Made by a program: the position numbers and the translations under genes
NCBI GenBank assembly: GCA_037439945.1
Contig: JBBIVA010000003.1
Location: 5,716-69,715 of the forward strand
Length of the DNA stretch: 64,000 nt
Source: CALEUX01 sp037439945
GTDB lineage: Bacteria; Bacteroidota; Bacteroidia; Bacteroidales; Marinilabiliaceae
Reading direction: 5' to 3'
The notes under the pieces: generated by a model
Databases searched by the model: none
The model's input: only the letters and a program-made list of their open reading frames with translations
What the model was told of the DNA's origin: nothing
Shown here: positions 53,875 to 61,176 of the stretch, piece by piece
How positions within the stretch are numbered: position 1 is the first letter of the stretch
How the letters are laid out: every line of letters begins with the position of its first letter

Positions 53875-54309
53875 ATGGTAATTGCAGTTGATTTTGACGG
53901 CACTATAGTTGAACACAGGTATCCTGCCATTGGTAAAGAAATGTTTTTTGCATTTGAAACGCTTAAAGCTTTACAAAAAGATGGCCATCAGTTAATATTG
54001 TGGACTTACAGGCATGGAGCCAGTCTTGATGCAGCAATTGATTATTGCAGAAAAAATGGGGTAGAATTTTTTGCCGTTAATTCAAGTTATCCCGATGAGG
54101 AAATGGACGGTAGTTTAAGCCGTAAAGTTAACGCTGATATGTTTATTGACGATAGAAATTTTGGAGGCTTCCCTGGATGGGGTGTTATTTACCAAACACT
54201 GTCAGATAATTCAAAAACCAGGGACAACGAATATTGGCTTAAACTGGAAAGAGCCACCGATAGGACCCTTTGTGGATTTTTAAAAAGAATTTTTTGCGGC
54301 AAATATTAG
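53875..54309 (+). CDS. HAD-superfamily small hydrolase (BT0820-like)
   Basis: A 144-residue member of the HAD superfamily. Motif I is at the N-terminus (MVIAVDFDGTIVEH; nucleophile Asp6 and Asp8). Motif II is the LILWTYRHG segment with Thr at about 43, and motif III/IV the MFIDDRNFGG stretch with the paired Asp (about 96-97). The small size and minimal cap resemble the BT0820 group of Bacteroidota. The substrate, a phosphate ester or nucleotide, is unknown. It is 17 bp downstream of the small membrane protein. A 387-bp gap follows. Confidence 0.84.
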   Translation: MVIAVDFDGTIVEHRYPAIGKEMFFAFETLKALQKDGHQLILWTYRHGASLDAAIDYCRKNGVEFFAVNSSYPDEEMDGSLSRKVNADMFIDDRNFGGFPGWGVIYQTLSDNSKTRDNEYWLKLERATDRTLCGFLKRIFCGKY

Positions 54310-54696
54310 AATAGAATGACCAGCATTTTTCAAAATTGGATGTTTAGAAAATAAAAATATCAAAACAAAACCGTACTGTTTTTTTGCAGGTTTAAAAAAT
54401 TATTTACAGGTGAAAAGGGCATGGGCTGTTAAACAGGCACCAAAAAACATTTAACAATTAGCAGGTTTCACCATTTCTTGATTATAAAATTTATTTTGAT
54501 GAAACGAGCCCCGAATGTTCGGGGCGAGTTCTGCCGTAATAACCGGACAAGCTGTTCGGCCTTAATAAAAAAATTATTAACGGATTAAACACCCATGTTT
54601 TGTAAAACGCAAACACATAATTAACAAAATTTAAAAGGTGGGTGTTCTCCAGCAATTGCGGGACAAGCCATTATTACTTTAAAATTAAATTTTATT
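54310..54696. other. Structured intergenic region with several inverted repeats
   Basis: No gene is supported. A perfect palindrome GCCCCGAA-TG-TTCGGGGC lies at 54508-54525. AACACCCA (54588-54595) and TGGGTGTT (54639-54646) could pair over 43 nt. A CCGGACAAGCTGTTCGG palindrome lies near 54543. These lie in an otherwise A+T-rich stretch just upstream of lemA, so they may be interspersed repeats or a structured leader. Confidence 0.5.
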
Positions 54697-55278
54697 ATGA
54701 TGAAAAAAATTAAATGGATTTTAATTTCTCTGATTGTATTACCATTTTTTACAAGTTGTGGGTATAACAAAATGGTTGAACTACGTGAAGGAGTAGATGC
54801 ACAATGGGCACAGGTCGAAAACGTATATCAGCGCAGGGCCGATCTTATTCCCAATCTTGTGATTACTGTAAAAGGTTATGCCGCGCACGAAAAAGAAACC
54901 CTTGAAAGTGTGGTAGAAGCAAGGAGTAAAGCTACAAACACTAATATTTCGGCTGAGGGAATGACCGAACAATCACTAAAACAGTTTCAGCAGGCTCAGG
55001 ATGGTTTATCATCAGCTTTATCGCGTTTATTGGTTGTGGTTGAAAATTATCCTGATTTAAAGGCTAATCAGAATTTCCTCGATTTACAGGCCCAACTTGA
55101 AGGAACGGAAAACAGGATAACAGTTGAACGTAATAAGTTTAATGAAACCACCAGGAGTTATAACACTTATATTGCCAAATTCCCTCAGAATATAATTGCT
55201 GGCATCTTTTCATTTCAACGAAAACCATATTTTGAAGCTGAAGCAGGTTCCCAAAAAGTCCCTGTTGTTCAATTTTGA
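54697..55278 (+). CDS. lemA: LemA-family lipoprotein
   Basis: A 193-residue protein. The N-terminus is a lipoprotein signal (MMKKIKWILISLIVLPFFTSC; lipobox Cys21), followed by the LemA core: ELREGVDAQWAQVENVYQRRADLIPNLV (about 28-55, split: VDAQWAQVENVYQRR), then coiled helices with NLVITVKGYAAHEKETLESV, and VERNKFNETTRSYN near the C-terminus. LemA proteins are membrane-anchored helical bundles of unclear function that are frequently encoded with TPM-domain proteins, as here. The two TPM genes follow with 17- and 16-bp gaps. Confidence 0.92.
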   Translation: MMKKIKWILISLIVLPFFTSCGYNKMVELREGVDAQWAQVENVYQRRADLIPNLVITVKGYAAHEKETLESVVEARSKATNTNISAEGMTEQSLKQFQQAQDGLSSALSRLLVVVENYPDLKANQNFLDLQAQLEGTENRITVERNKFNETTRSYNTYIAKFPQNIIAGIFSFQRKPYFEAEAGSQKVPVVQF

Positions 55279-55295
55279 TTTAAAACCTTGGAATT

Positions 55296-55730
55296 ATGGC
55301 TAAAGATTTCTTTCAAAAGGAAGATAAGCAAAAAATTGTTGATGCAATTCGCCACGCTGAACTTAACACATCAGGTGAAATAAGGGTGCATATCGAATCC
55401 TCCTGCCCCGAAAATGTTTTAGACAGGGCAGCCCATCTGTTTGAGTTATTAAAAATGCATAAAACCGGGCCAAGGAATGGCGTATTGTTTTACCTGGCCC
55501 ATGCCGACAGAAAATTTGCCATTCTGGGCGACACTGGAATTAATTCCAAAGTGGGGCCCGGGTTTTGGGATGGTATAAAATCCGAAATGACAGAATTATT
55601 CATGAAGGGAGAGTTTGCATCAGGTCTTGAAAAGGGTATAACAATGGCAGGGGATAAACTTAAAGCACATTTTCCGTATCATGCTGATGATAAAAATGAG
55701 TTAAATGATGAGATTTCATTTGGTCAATGA
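55296..55730 (+). CDS. TPM-domain protein, cytosolic type
   Basis: A 144-residue protein with a TPM domain (about 10-130; EIRVHIESSCPENVLDRAAHLFELL). It has no signal peptide or membrane helix, unlike the next gene, so it is probably soluble. The segment ILGDTGINSKVGPGFWDGI and the later GMTMAGDKL-like stretch fit the family. TPM domains of plants and bacteria have been linked to phosphatase or assembly roles, but no function is proven for this type. It is the middle gene of the lemA-TPM-TPM operon. Confidence 0.85.
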   Translation: MAKDFFQKEDKQKIVDAIRHAELNTSGEIRVHIESSCPENVLDRAAHLFELLKMHKTGPRNGVLFYLAHADRKFAILGDTGINSKVGPGFWDGIKSEMTELFMKGEFASGLEKGITMAGDKLKAHFPYHADDKNELNDEISFGQ

Positions 55731-55746
55731 TTTTATAATTTTTAAG

Positions 55747-56544
55747 ATGGTTAAAAAAATAATTATATCACTTTTTTTTCTTCTGCCGTTAATCCAGGTT
55801 TCGTCACAGGTTTTACCTGAGCCCCCTGTTCCACCCAGGCTGGTTAACGACTTATCGGGTATTCTCGATAAACAATCTGTTGATAATCTTGAGAGGGCCC
55901 TTATGGGGTTTTCAAATGAAACAAGTACCCAGATTGCCATAGTTACCCTAAATGATATCTCAGGGTATGAAATCTCAGATTTTTCATTCAGGTTGGCCGA
56001 AAAGTGGGGAATAGGTCAAAAAGATAAAAGGAATGGTATATTAATATTGGTTAAACCAAAAACAAGCCAAAGCAAGGGTGAAGCGTTTATAGCAGTTGGC
56101 TATGGTTTGGAGGGTGCAGTGCCTGATGTAGTTGCAAAACGCATTGTTCAAAATGAAATGATACCATATTTCAGGGCAAATGATTATGGGGGTGGGTTAA
56201 TTGCCGGTACTAACATTTTAATGGAAATCACACGGGGTGAATATACTGCCGATAAATATTTGGAACGCTCCACAATAGCTGCAAAACCTGTTGCAATTGC
56301 TATAGTTATCATATTTTTTATATTAATGGCAGTTGTAATATCAAAAGGTCAGAAAGTCAGGTCATCATCAATAGGGCATGATTTGCCCTTTTGGGTATTG
56401 CTTTCAATGCTTGGCTCATCGGGAACGAGAAATCGTTCCGGAGGTTGGGATAATTTCTCATCGGGTTCAGGTAGTTTTGGCGGGGGGTTTGGTGGTTTTG
56501 GCGGCGGTAGCTTTGGTGGTGGTGGAGCCGGTGGTAGTTGGTAA
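55747..56544 (+). CDS. TPM-domain membrane protein with Gly-rich tail (YgcG family)
   Basis: A 265-residue exported membrane protein. I place the start at the ATG at 55747; the frame is open 14 codons upstream but that would overlap the previous gene. A signal peptide (MVKKIIISLFFLLPLIQVSSQ) is followed by a TPM domain (about 28-160; LVNDLSGILDKQSVDNLERAL, STQIAIVTLNDISGYEI), a membrane helix (about 182-202; AIAIVIIFFILMAVVI) and a Gly/Ser-rich tail with GGGFGGFGGGSFGGGG typical of the YgcG group. Its role is unknown; pairing with LemA is conserved. The operon ends at a hairpin (56608-56643). Confidence 0.9.
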   Translation: MVKKIIISLFFLLPLIQVSSQVLPEPPVPPRLVNDLSGILDKQSVDNLERALMGFSNETSTQIAIVTLNDISGYEISDFSFRLAEKWGIGQKDKRNGILILVKPKTSQSKGEAFIAVGYGLEGAVPDVVAKRIVQNEMIPYFRANDYGGGLIAGTNILMEITRGEYTADKYLERSTIAAKPVAIAIVIIFFILMAVVISKGQKVRSSSIGHDLPFWVLLSMLGSSGTRNRSGGWDNFSSGSGSFGGGFGGFGGGSFGGGGAGGSW

Positions 56545-56607
56545 TTCCCTCAAGGTTTTTTTCTCACTTTTTAAAATTTTAATTTGTAATTTTTATTGAA
56601 TAATATA

Positions 56608-56643
56608 AAAAAACCGGCAGGAAAAATATCCTTCCGGTTTTTT
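56608..56643. terminator. Bidirectional terminator after the lemA-TPM operon, with gap note
   Basis: AAAAAACCGG and CCGGTTTTTT pair, with an inner AGGA/TCCT, around a 6-nt loop. The A and T runs on both sides allow action on either strand, between the convergent TPM and zinc-ribbon genes. The rest of the 351-bp gap 56545-56895 shows no gene. Confidence 0.78.
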
Positions 56644-56895
56644 CGTTTTTTTAATTCTAAAATTAAACCCAAATTTGTCTTAAGCCGGATTTTCCAATGA
56701 CAGTCATTAGAAAATTATAGTCTTAAGTTGGTGATTATTTGACCTCCATTTTGACAAATCGCTTAAGAAAAACTAAATATTTGTATCAGAAATGCTTACA
56801 AATAAAGCTTTTATAAAGCAGCATGTACCAGCCATCCGGTATGGTTAACACCGGCTAAACCATTAATTCATTGTATTCCAAATGACTAATCGTGG

Positions 56896-57648
56896 TTAAA
56901 TTTCGCTGTCAACCAAAATACGTCCACAATATTCACAAACAATTACTTTTTTATGTAATTGAATATCAAGCTGTCGTTGTGGTGGTATTTTGTTAAAACA
57001 ACCTCCGCAAGCATCACGGGCTACAGAAACAACAGCTAACCCATTGCGTGCATTTTTGCGGATACGTTTAAAAGCAGCCAGTAAACGCTCATCAATATGG
57101 CCTTCAATTTCTTTTGCTTTTTGCTTCAACCGTTCTTCTTCAACCTGAGTTTCAGAAATTATTTCATTTAACTCTGATTTTTTTGCTGTTAAATCGATTT
57201 TGCGCTCATCCAGCAAAGTTTTCGATGAATTTGCCTGATCTGTTTTGATTTTCATTTCGGCGGTAAATTCACGTATTCTTTTTTCGCAAAGTTCAATTTC
57301 AAGATTTTGAAATTCTATTTCTTTGGTTAAAGAATCATATTCGCGGTTATTACGAACATTTGACTGCTGGGCTTCATATTTTTTTGTAAGTAGTCCGGCA
57401 TCCTTAATCTCGTTTTTCTTAATAAGGATATTGTCGTTAAGTTTTTTGATTTCAATATCCAGATTGTTAATTCGGGTTTCTAAACCTTCAATTTCATCAT
57501 CTAAATCCTGTACCTCTAAAGGTAATTCACCACGAAGAGTTCTAATTTTATCAATCTCAGAAACCACCTTCTGTAAATCAAAAAGCGCACGAAGCCTTTC
57601 TTCTACTGTTACATCGGTTGCACTTGCCCTGGTATCCATTGTTGCCAT
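56896..57648 (-). CDS. Coiled-coil C4 zinc-ribbon protein
   Basis: A 250-residue protein dominated by a long coiled coil (about 20-195, Glu/Lys/Leu-rich, with TRINNLDIEIKKLNDNILIKKNEI and similar heptads), ending with a C4 zinc ribbon: CGGC (about 213-216) and CEYC (about 237-240). The family (zf-RING_7 type) is widespread in bacteria and thought to bind nucleic acid, but its function is not established. It is encoded 4 bp after the Nif3-like gene on the same strand, a pairing typical of Bacteroidota and other phyla. Confidence 0.92.
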   Translation of the reverse strand: MATMDTRASATDVTVEERLRALFDLQKVVSEIDKIRTLRGELPLEVQDLDDEIEGLETRINNLDIEIKKLNDNILIKKNEIKDAGLLTKKYEAQQSNVRNNREYDSLTKEIEFQNLEIELCEKRIREFTAEMKIKTDQANSSKTLLDERKIDLTAKKSELNEIISETQVEEERLKQKAKEIEGHIDERLLAAFKRIRKNARNGLAVVSVARDACGGCFNKIPPQRQLDIQLHKKVIVCEYCGRILVDSEI

Positions 57649-57652
57649 TATT

Positions 57653-58756
57653 TTAAAAGTATTTAATGGGATTGGTATTTATTTTTGATAAACGGATTGC
57701 AAAATTAGGTATTTTTTTTGTAAGTATCTTAAAAAATAGTTCTTTAGTGAATTGTTCACTCTCATAATGTCCTATATCACAAATTATCATGGTTTTGGGG
57801 GCATCAAAAAACTGATGGTACTTAATATCACCTGAAATAAATATATCTGCCCCCGATAAAATGGCTTTTTTTATTAAAAAACTGCCACTACCGCCACAAA
57901 TTGCAACTTTTTGGATTGAAGTATTGAGTATTTCGGTATGCCTTATACAACCGGAATGTGTAGTATGTTTAAGCTTTTTAATGAATTCAGTGGGGTGTAC
58001 CGGCTCTAATAACTCACCTATAATACCATATCCATAAAAATCACTTTTATTATTTAAGGGGTAAATATCAAAAGCAGGCTCTTCATAAGGATGGGCTTCA
58101 ATTAATGATTTAACAACCCTGTTTTGAATATTTACCGGAAAAATAGTTTCAATCCGCAACTCTTCCTCTTTATGTATTTTCCCGGGTTGTCCTACAAATG
58201 GGTTTGAATTCTCATTCCCTCTGAAGGTCCCAAAACCAGATAGGTTATAACTGCATGAATCATAATTACCAATATGACCTGCACCGGCTTCAAACAAGGC
58301 ATTTCTTACTTTATCCGCATTATCAACAGGAACAAATGTTACAAGTTTTACAATGAGGTTTTTACGCTGGTCAAGAATCCTGGTATTTATCAACCCTAGC
58401 TTTTCGGCCAAAACCCCGCTTACACCTGATTTTATACTATCAATATTTGTGTGGGCCGAATAAATTGCTATATTTTTTTTTATGGCATCAAGTATCAGGC
58501 CCCCTGGAAGGTTATCCGGGGTGATTTTTTTTATTCCCGATAAAGTAACCGGATGGTGCGAAATAATAAGATTACATGAGTTTTCCTCGGCTTCTTTTAT
58601 AATTTCACTTGTTACATCAATTGTTATCAAAATTCCGGTTATGTCCATATCAGGATCGCCCACCTGTAATCCGCAATTATCATACTCCTCCTGCAAATCC
58701 AATGGCGCAAATCCCTCAATAATTTCTCCTATCTCTTTTACTTTAATATTTTGCAT
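57653..58756 (-). CDS. Nif3-like dinuclear metal-centre protein
   Basis: A 367-residue member of the Nif3/YbgI (DUF34) family, forming hexameric rings with a dinuclear metal site. The N-terminal half carries EEYDNCGLQVGDPD (about 19-32) and the metal ligands in LIISHHPVTLSG (about 63-74). A PII-like insertion is present in the middle (about 130-240; KLVTFVPVDNADKVRNALFEAGAGHIGNYDSC, split: VTFVPVDNADKVRNALFEAG), as in the longer group of this family. The C-terminal part repeats metal ligands (VAICGGSGSF, DIKYHQFFDA, DIGHYESE). The reaction is not firmly known; GTP cyclohydrolase and NIF3-type hydrolase activities have been proposed in the family. Confidence 0.92.
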   Translation of the reverse strand: MQNIKVKEIGEIIEGFAPLDLQEEYDNCGLQVGDPDMDITGILITIDVTSEIIKEAEENSCNLIISHHPVTLSGIKKITPDNLPGGLILDAIKKNIAIYSAHTNIDSIKSGVSGVLAEKLGLINTRILDQRKNLIVKLVTFVPVDNADKVRNALFEAGAGHIGNYDSCSYNLSGFGTFRGNENSNPFVGQPGKIHKEEELRIETIFPVNIQNRVVKSLIEAHPYEEPAFDIYPLNNKSDFYGYGIIGELLEPVHPTEFIKKLKHTTHSGCIRHTEILNTSIQKVAICGGSGSFLIKKAILSGADIFISGDIKYHQFFDAPKTMIICDIGHYESEQFTKELFFKILTKKIPNFAIRLSKINTNPIKYF

Positions 58757-58914
58757 TTATTTAAAATATTATAATGAACAGCCTATCGTATCCGGTAATC
58801 AGTAATATCTTTAATCGGTTCATTATGACTTGATTTCCAGGAAATAACGAAAATCATTATTGTGAACAGTTTAAACAGGAAAAGAAGGTTCCTTTTTAGA
58901 GTGGGGATTTGGTT

Positions 58915-59250
58915 TTATATGCTGTCCTTAATTTCAATTAAGAGCTCACGAATGTTCTTAAGTTTACTTACAACTTCAAATTCCTGCATTGTATCGGCCT
59001 TATTCTCCTTAAGTTTTTTTTCAGCTCCTTTAAGTGTAAGCCCCTTTTCTTTAACTAAATGAAAAATAATATGGAAATTATCAATATCCTGAGGGGTAAA
59101 CAGGCGGTTACCCTTTTTATTTTTATGGGGTTTAATAATATCAAATTCCTTTTCCCAGAAACGAATAAGCGATGTGTTTACATTGAACATTTTTGCTACT
59201 TCGCCTATGGTGTAATAAAGTTTTTCAATTTTAGGTTCTTTATAGGGCAT
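58915..59250 (-). CDS. MerR-family transcriptional regulator
   Basis: A 111-residue DNA-binding protein. The winged helix-turn-helix is at the N-terminus: YTIGEVAKMFNVNTSLIRFWEKEF (about 13-36, split: YTIGEVAKMFNVNTSLIRFW), followed by KNKKGNRLFTPQDID, typical of MerR. The dimerisation coil follows (about 60-100). There is no C-terminal effector domain, so the ligand or signal is not visible. Short MerR proteins of this type are common housekeeping genes in Bacteroidota. Neighbours on the same strand are the M23 peptidase and the Nif3-like gene. Confidence 0.88.
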   Translation of the reverse strand: MPYKEPKIEKLYYTIGEVAKMFNVNTSLIRFWEKEFDIIKPHKNKKGNRLFTPQDIDNFHIIFHLVKEKGLTLKGAEKKLKENKADTMQEFEVVSKLKNIRELLIEIKDSI

Positions 59251-59528
59251 ACGATTGGAATTTGAATTTTGTATTTACAATTTTAAACTTTTTTTTGTTT
59301 CAAACAAAGGGTTTTAAAATTAAATAGCTATAATAAAACTATATTAGTTATTAATGGTGTTAACAAACCTTTTAATTCCGGGTAAAACTTAAAAAGTATG
59401 GTGTGGTTTTTCATTGGTTTAGGGTTGTTAGCCACAAATTACATAATAAATTAGTAACACGTTCAGGTTTTTGGCAGGCTCCAAAGCATGAGAAAAAAAA
59501 CATAATGGAATTTTAAAAATTGAAGAAT

Positions 59529-59551
59529 AAAAAAGGTCGCTTTAGGCGACC
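59529..59551 (-). terminator. Terminator of the M23 peptidase gene, with gap note
   Basis: GGTCGC (59535-59540) pairs with GCGACC (59546-59551) around 5 nt; read on the minus strand it is followed by a TTTTTT tract. It lies 36 bp after the peptidase stop. The remainder of the 336-bp gap 59251-59586 is A+T-rich and holds no gene I can see, only presumed promoter sequence for the MerR gene. Confidence 0.82.
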
Positions 59552-59586
59552 ATTGTGTTTTGTATATCCGTGTAATAATTAAATCT

Positions 59587-60558
59587 TTAGTCAAAGGTTT
59601 GATTGCTGTTTGATGATATATGGAGCATTTTTTCATATTGTTCAGGTGTAAGGTCCTGAAAAAAGTAATGAGCAGGGTCAACCGCAAGGTTTTTTATCCT
59701 GACCTCATAATGCAGGTGAGGAGCAGTTGATTTTCCTGTATTTCCAACATAACCGATTACTTCACCTCTTTTAACTCTTTGTCCTGGTTTAACTTTAAAT
59801 CCATCCAAGTGGGCGTAAAGAGTTGAATAGCCAAACCCATGGTCTATTTCAATATATTTACCGTATCCAATGGGCGATACCGAAACATTAACCGCTATTC
59901 CATCTCCGGTTGCATAAATTTCAGTTCCAACGGGAGCTGAAAAATCCAATCCTTCGTGAAATTTCCTGATTTTATAAATTGGGTCGATTCTCCATCCCCA
60001 CCCTGATGCCGTTCTTCTCAGATCATTATTTGAAATTGGTTGTATTGCAGGGATGCTCCTGATCATTTCTTCTTTGCGCCGTGTCAGGCTCTCAATTTCA
60101 TCAAATGATTTTGATTGAACATAAAGTTGTTTTTTAATAAGGTCAAGCTTTAGGGCAGTTTTAATTACAATACTGGCATTGTCCATATCTTCAAGGTAGT
60201 TATAACGGTTTACACCCCCGAAACCGGCCTTGCGAACTGAATTAGGAATTGAGTCGGCCTGATAAATCACCCTGTAAACATTTTCATCCCTTTGTTGAAT
60301 GTCATCCAAAACCACCTGAACCTGGTCCAGGGTTTGCGCCATTATTTCATATTGCGAAATAAGCCTTGAGTTTTCACGTTCCAGCCTTGATTCACGTGGG
60401 CTATCAAATAAATAAACGTAGGCCAGGAAAAAAACAACACCCATTACTGCACCAAAACCTGTATAAGTAAAGAAACCCGACAAATAATACTTAAATCCGG
60501 TCTCTATCCGGTCATAGCTTAATGTATCAGGATTATAACGATATTTTACTTTTGACAT
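59587..60558 (-). CDS. M23-family peptidase (LytM/endopeptidase-like), membrane anchored
   Basis: A 323-residue protein. I place the start at the ATG at 60558; an upstream TTG would add three residues. There is one membrane helix (about 31-53, FTYTGFGAVMGVVFFLAYVYLF), a coiled-coil stalk (about 60-190), and a C-terminal LytM domain: HEGLDFSAPVGTEIYATGDG (about 197-216) with the zinc His and Asp, and HLHYEVRI (about 277-284) with further ligands. Such domains cut peptidoglycan cross-links or act as activators; the key residues HxxxD and HxH are present, so it may be active. It is monocistronic, with a clear terminator. Confidence 0.91.
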   Translation of the reverse strand: MSKVKYRYNPDTLSYDRIETGFKYYLSGFFTYTGFGAVMGVVFFLAYVYLFDSPRESRLERENSRLISQYEIMAQTLDQVQVVLDDIQQRDENVYRVIYQADSIPNSVRKAGFGGVNRYNYLEDMDNASIVIKTALKLDLIKKQLYVQSKSFDEIESLTRRKEEMIRSIPAIQPISNNDLRRTASGWGWRIDPIYKIRKFHEGLDFSAPVGTEIYATGDGIAVNVSVSPIGYGKYIEIDHGFGYSTLYAHLDGFKVKPGQRVKRGEVIGYVGNTGKSTAPHLHYEVRIKNLAVDPAHYFFQDLTPEQYEKMLHISSNSNQTFD

Positions 60559-60805
60559 AGTGCACAAATTTTTACGCTAAAATATAAAATTTTGTTATTA
60601 ACGCACAAAAATCAGTCGATTAATCTATTTTTGACTGATTTTTACTTCATTAAAAATTATAATCTATCAGTTATAAAAGTTATAAATTGTGTTTCTGGCC
60701 TGTTTTTAATAATTAGTTAACCTTACAAGTGAAAAGTTACTACGTTGCAAAATTAAAAAAGTTTGTTTTTTTTGATGATGAAAAAAATCTTTTTGATAAA
60801 AAAAT

Positions 60806-61020
60806 CACTACTGTCCGATAAATTTTTCGATAAGATGCTATAATGCCAACTAATTGCGGTGTGCCTACAGGACACTGAAAATTGGGGTCGATTCATCTTT
60901 ACCGATATTCTGTACCTGACGGCACAGTGCCGTTAGGTACTAAAGTTCGGTAAAACACTTAATTGAGAATTGAACTTTTGTCCCGTTAGGGACAAAACAA
61001 CTTTTTATCGGATAGTAGTG
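60806..61020 (-). mobile_element. MITE-like non-autonomous element, copy 2 (with intergenic note)
   Basis: This 215-bp element is inverted relative to copy 1 (224-437) and has the same imperfect terminal repeats. It is flanked by an exact 9-bp repeat, TAAAAAAAT, at 60797-60805 and 61021-61029, which supports a transposition event with a 9-bp target duplication. Internal hairpins include TTTTGTCCC/GGGACAAAA and CTGACGGCAC/GTGCCGTTAG-type arms. It lies in the 618-bp gap 60559-61176 upstream of alaS, which is otherwise A+T-rich and without a recognised gene. Confidence 0.8.
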
Positions 61021-61176
61021 TAAAAAAATATATTATTATCAAAGTTTTAACATAATTAATTTAACTTAAAATTTAAAATGATAACAATTTTGAAGGAATT
61101 CAAATTTTGTTCAACTTTTATTTGTTATCTACTATAATAGTGTTATTTTGCCCAACTTTAAAACAGATTTCAAATT

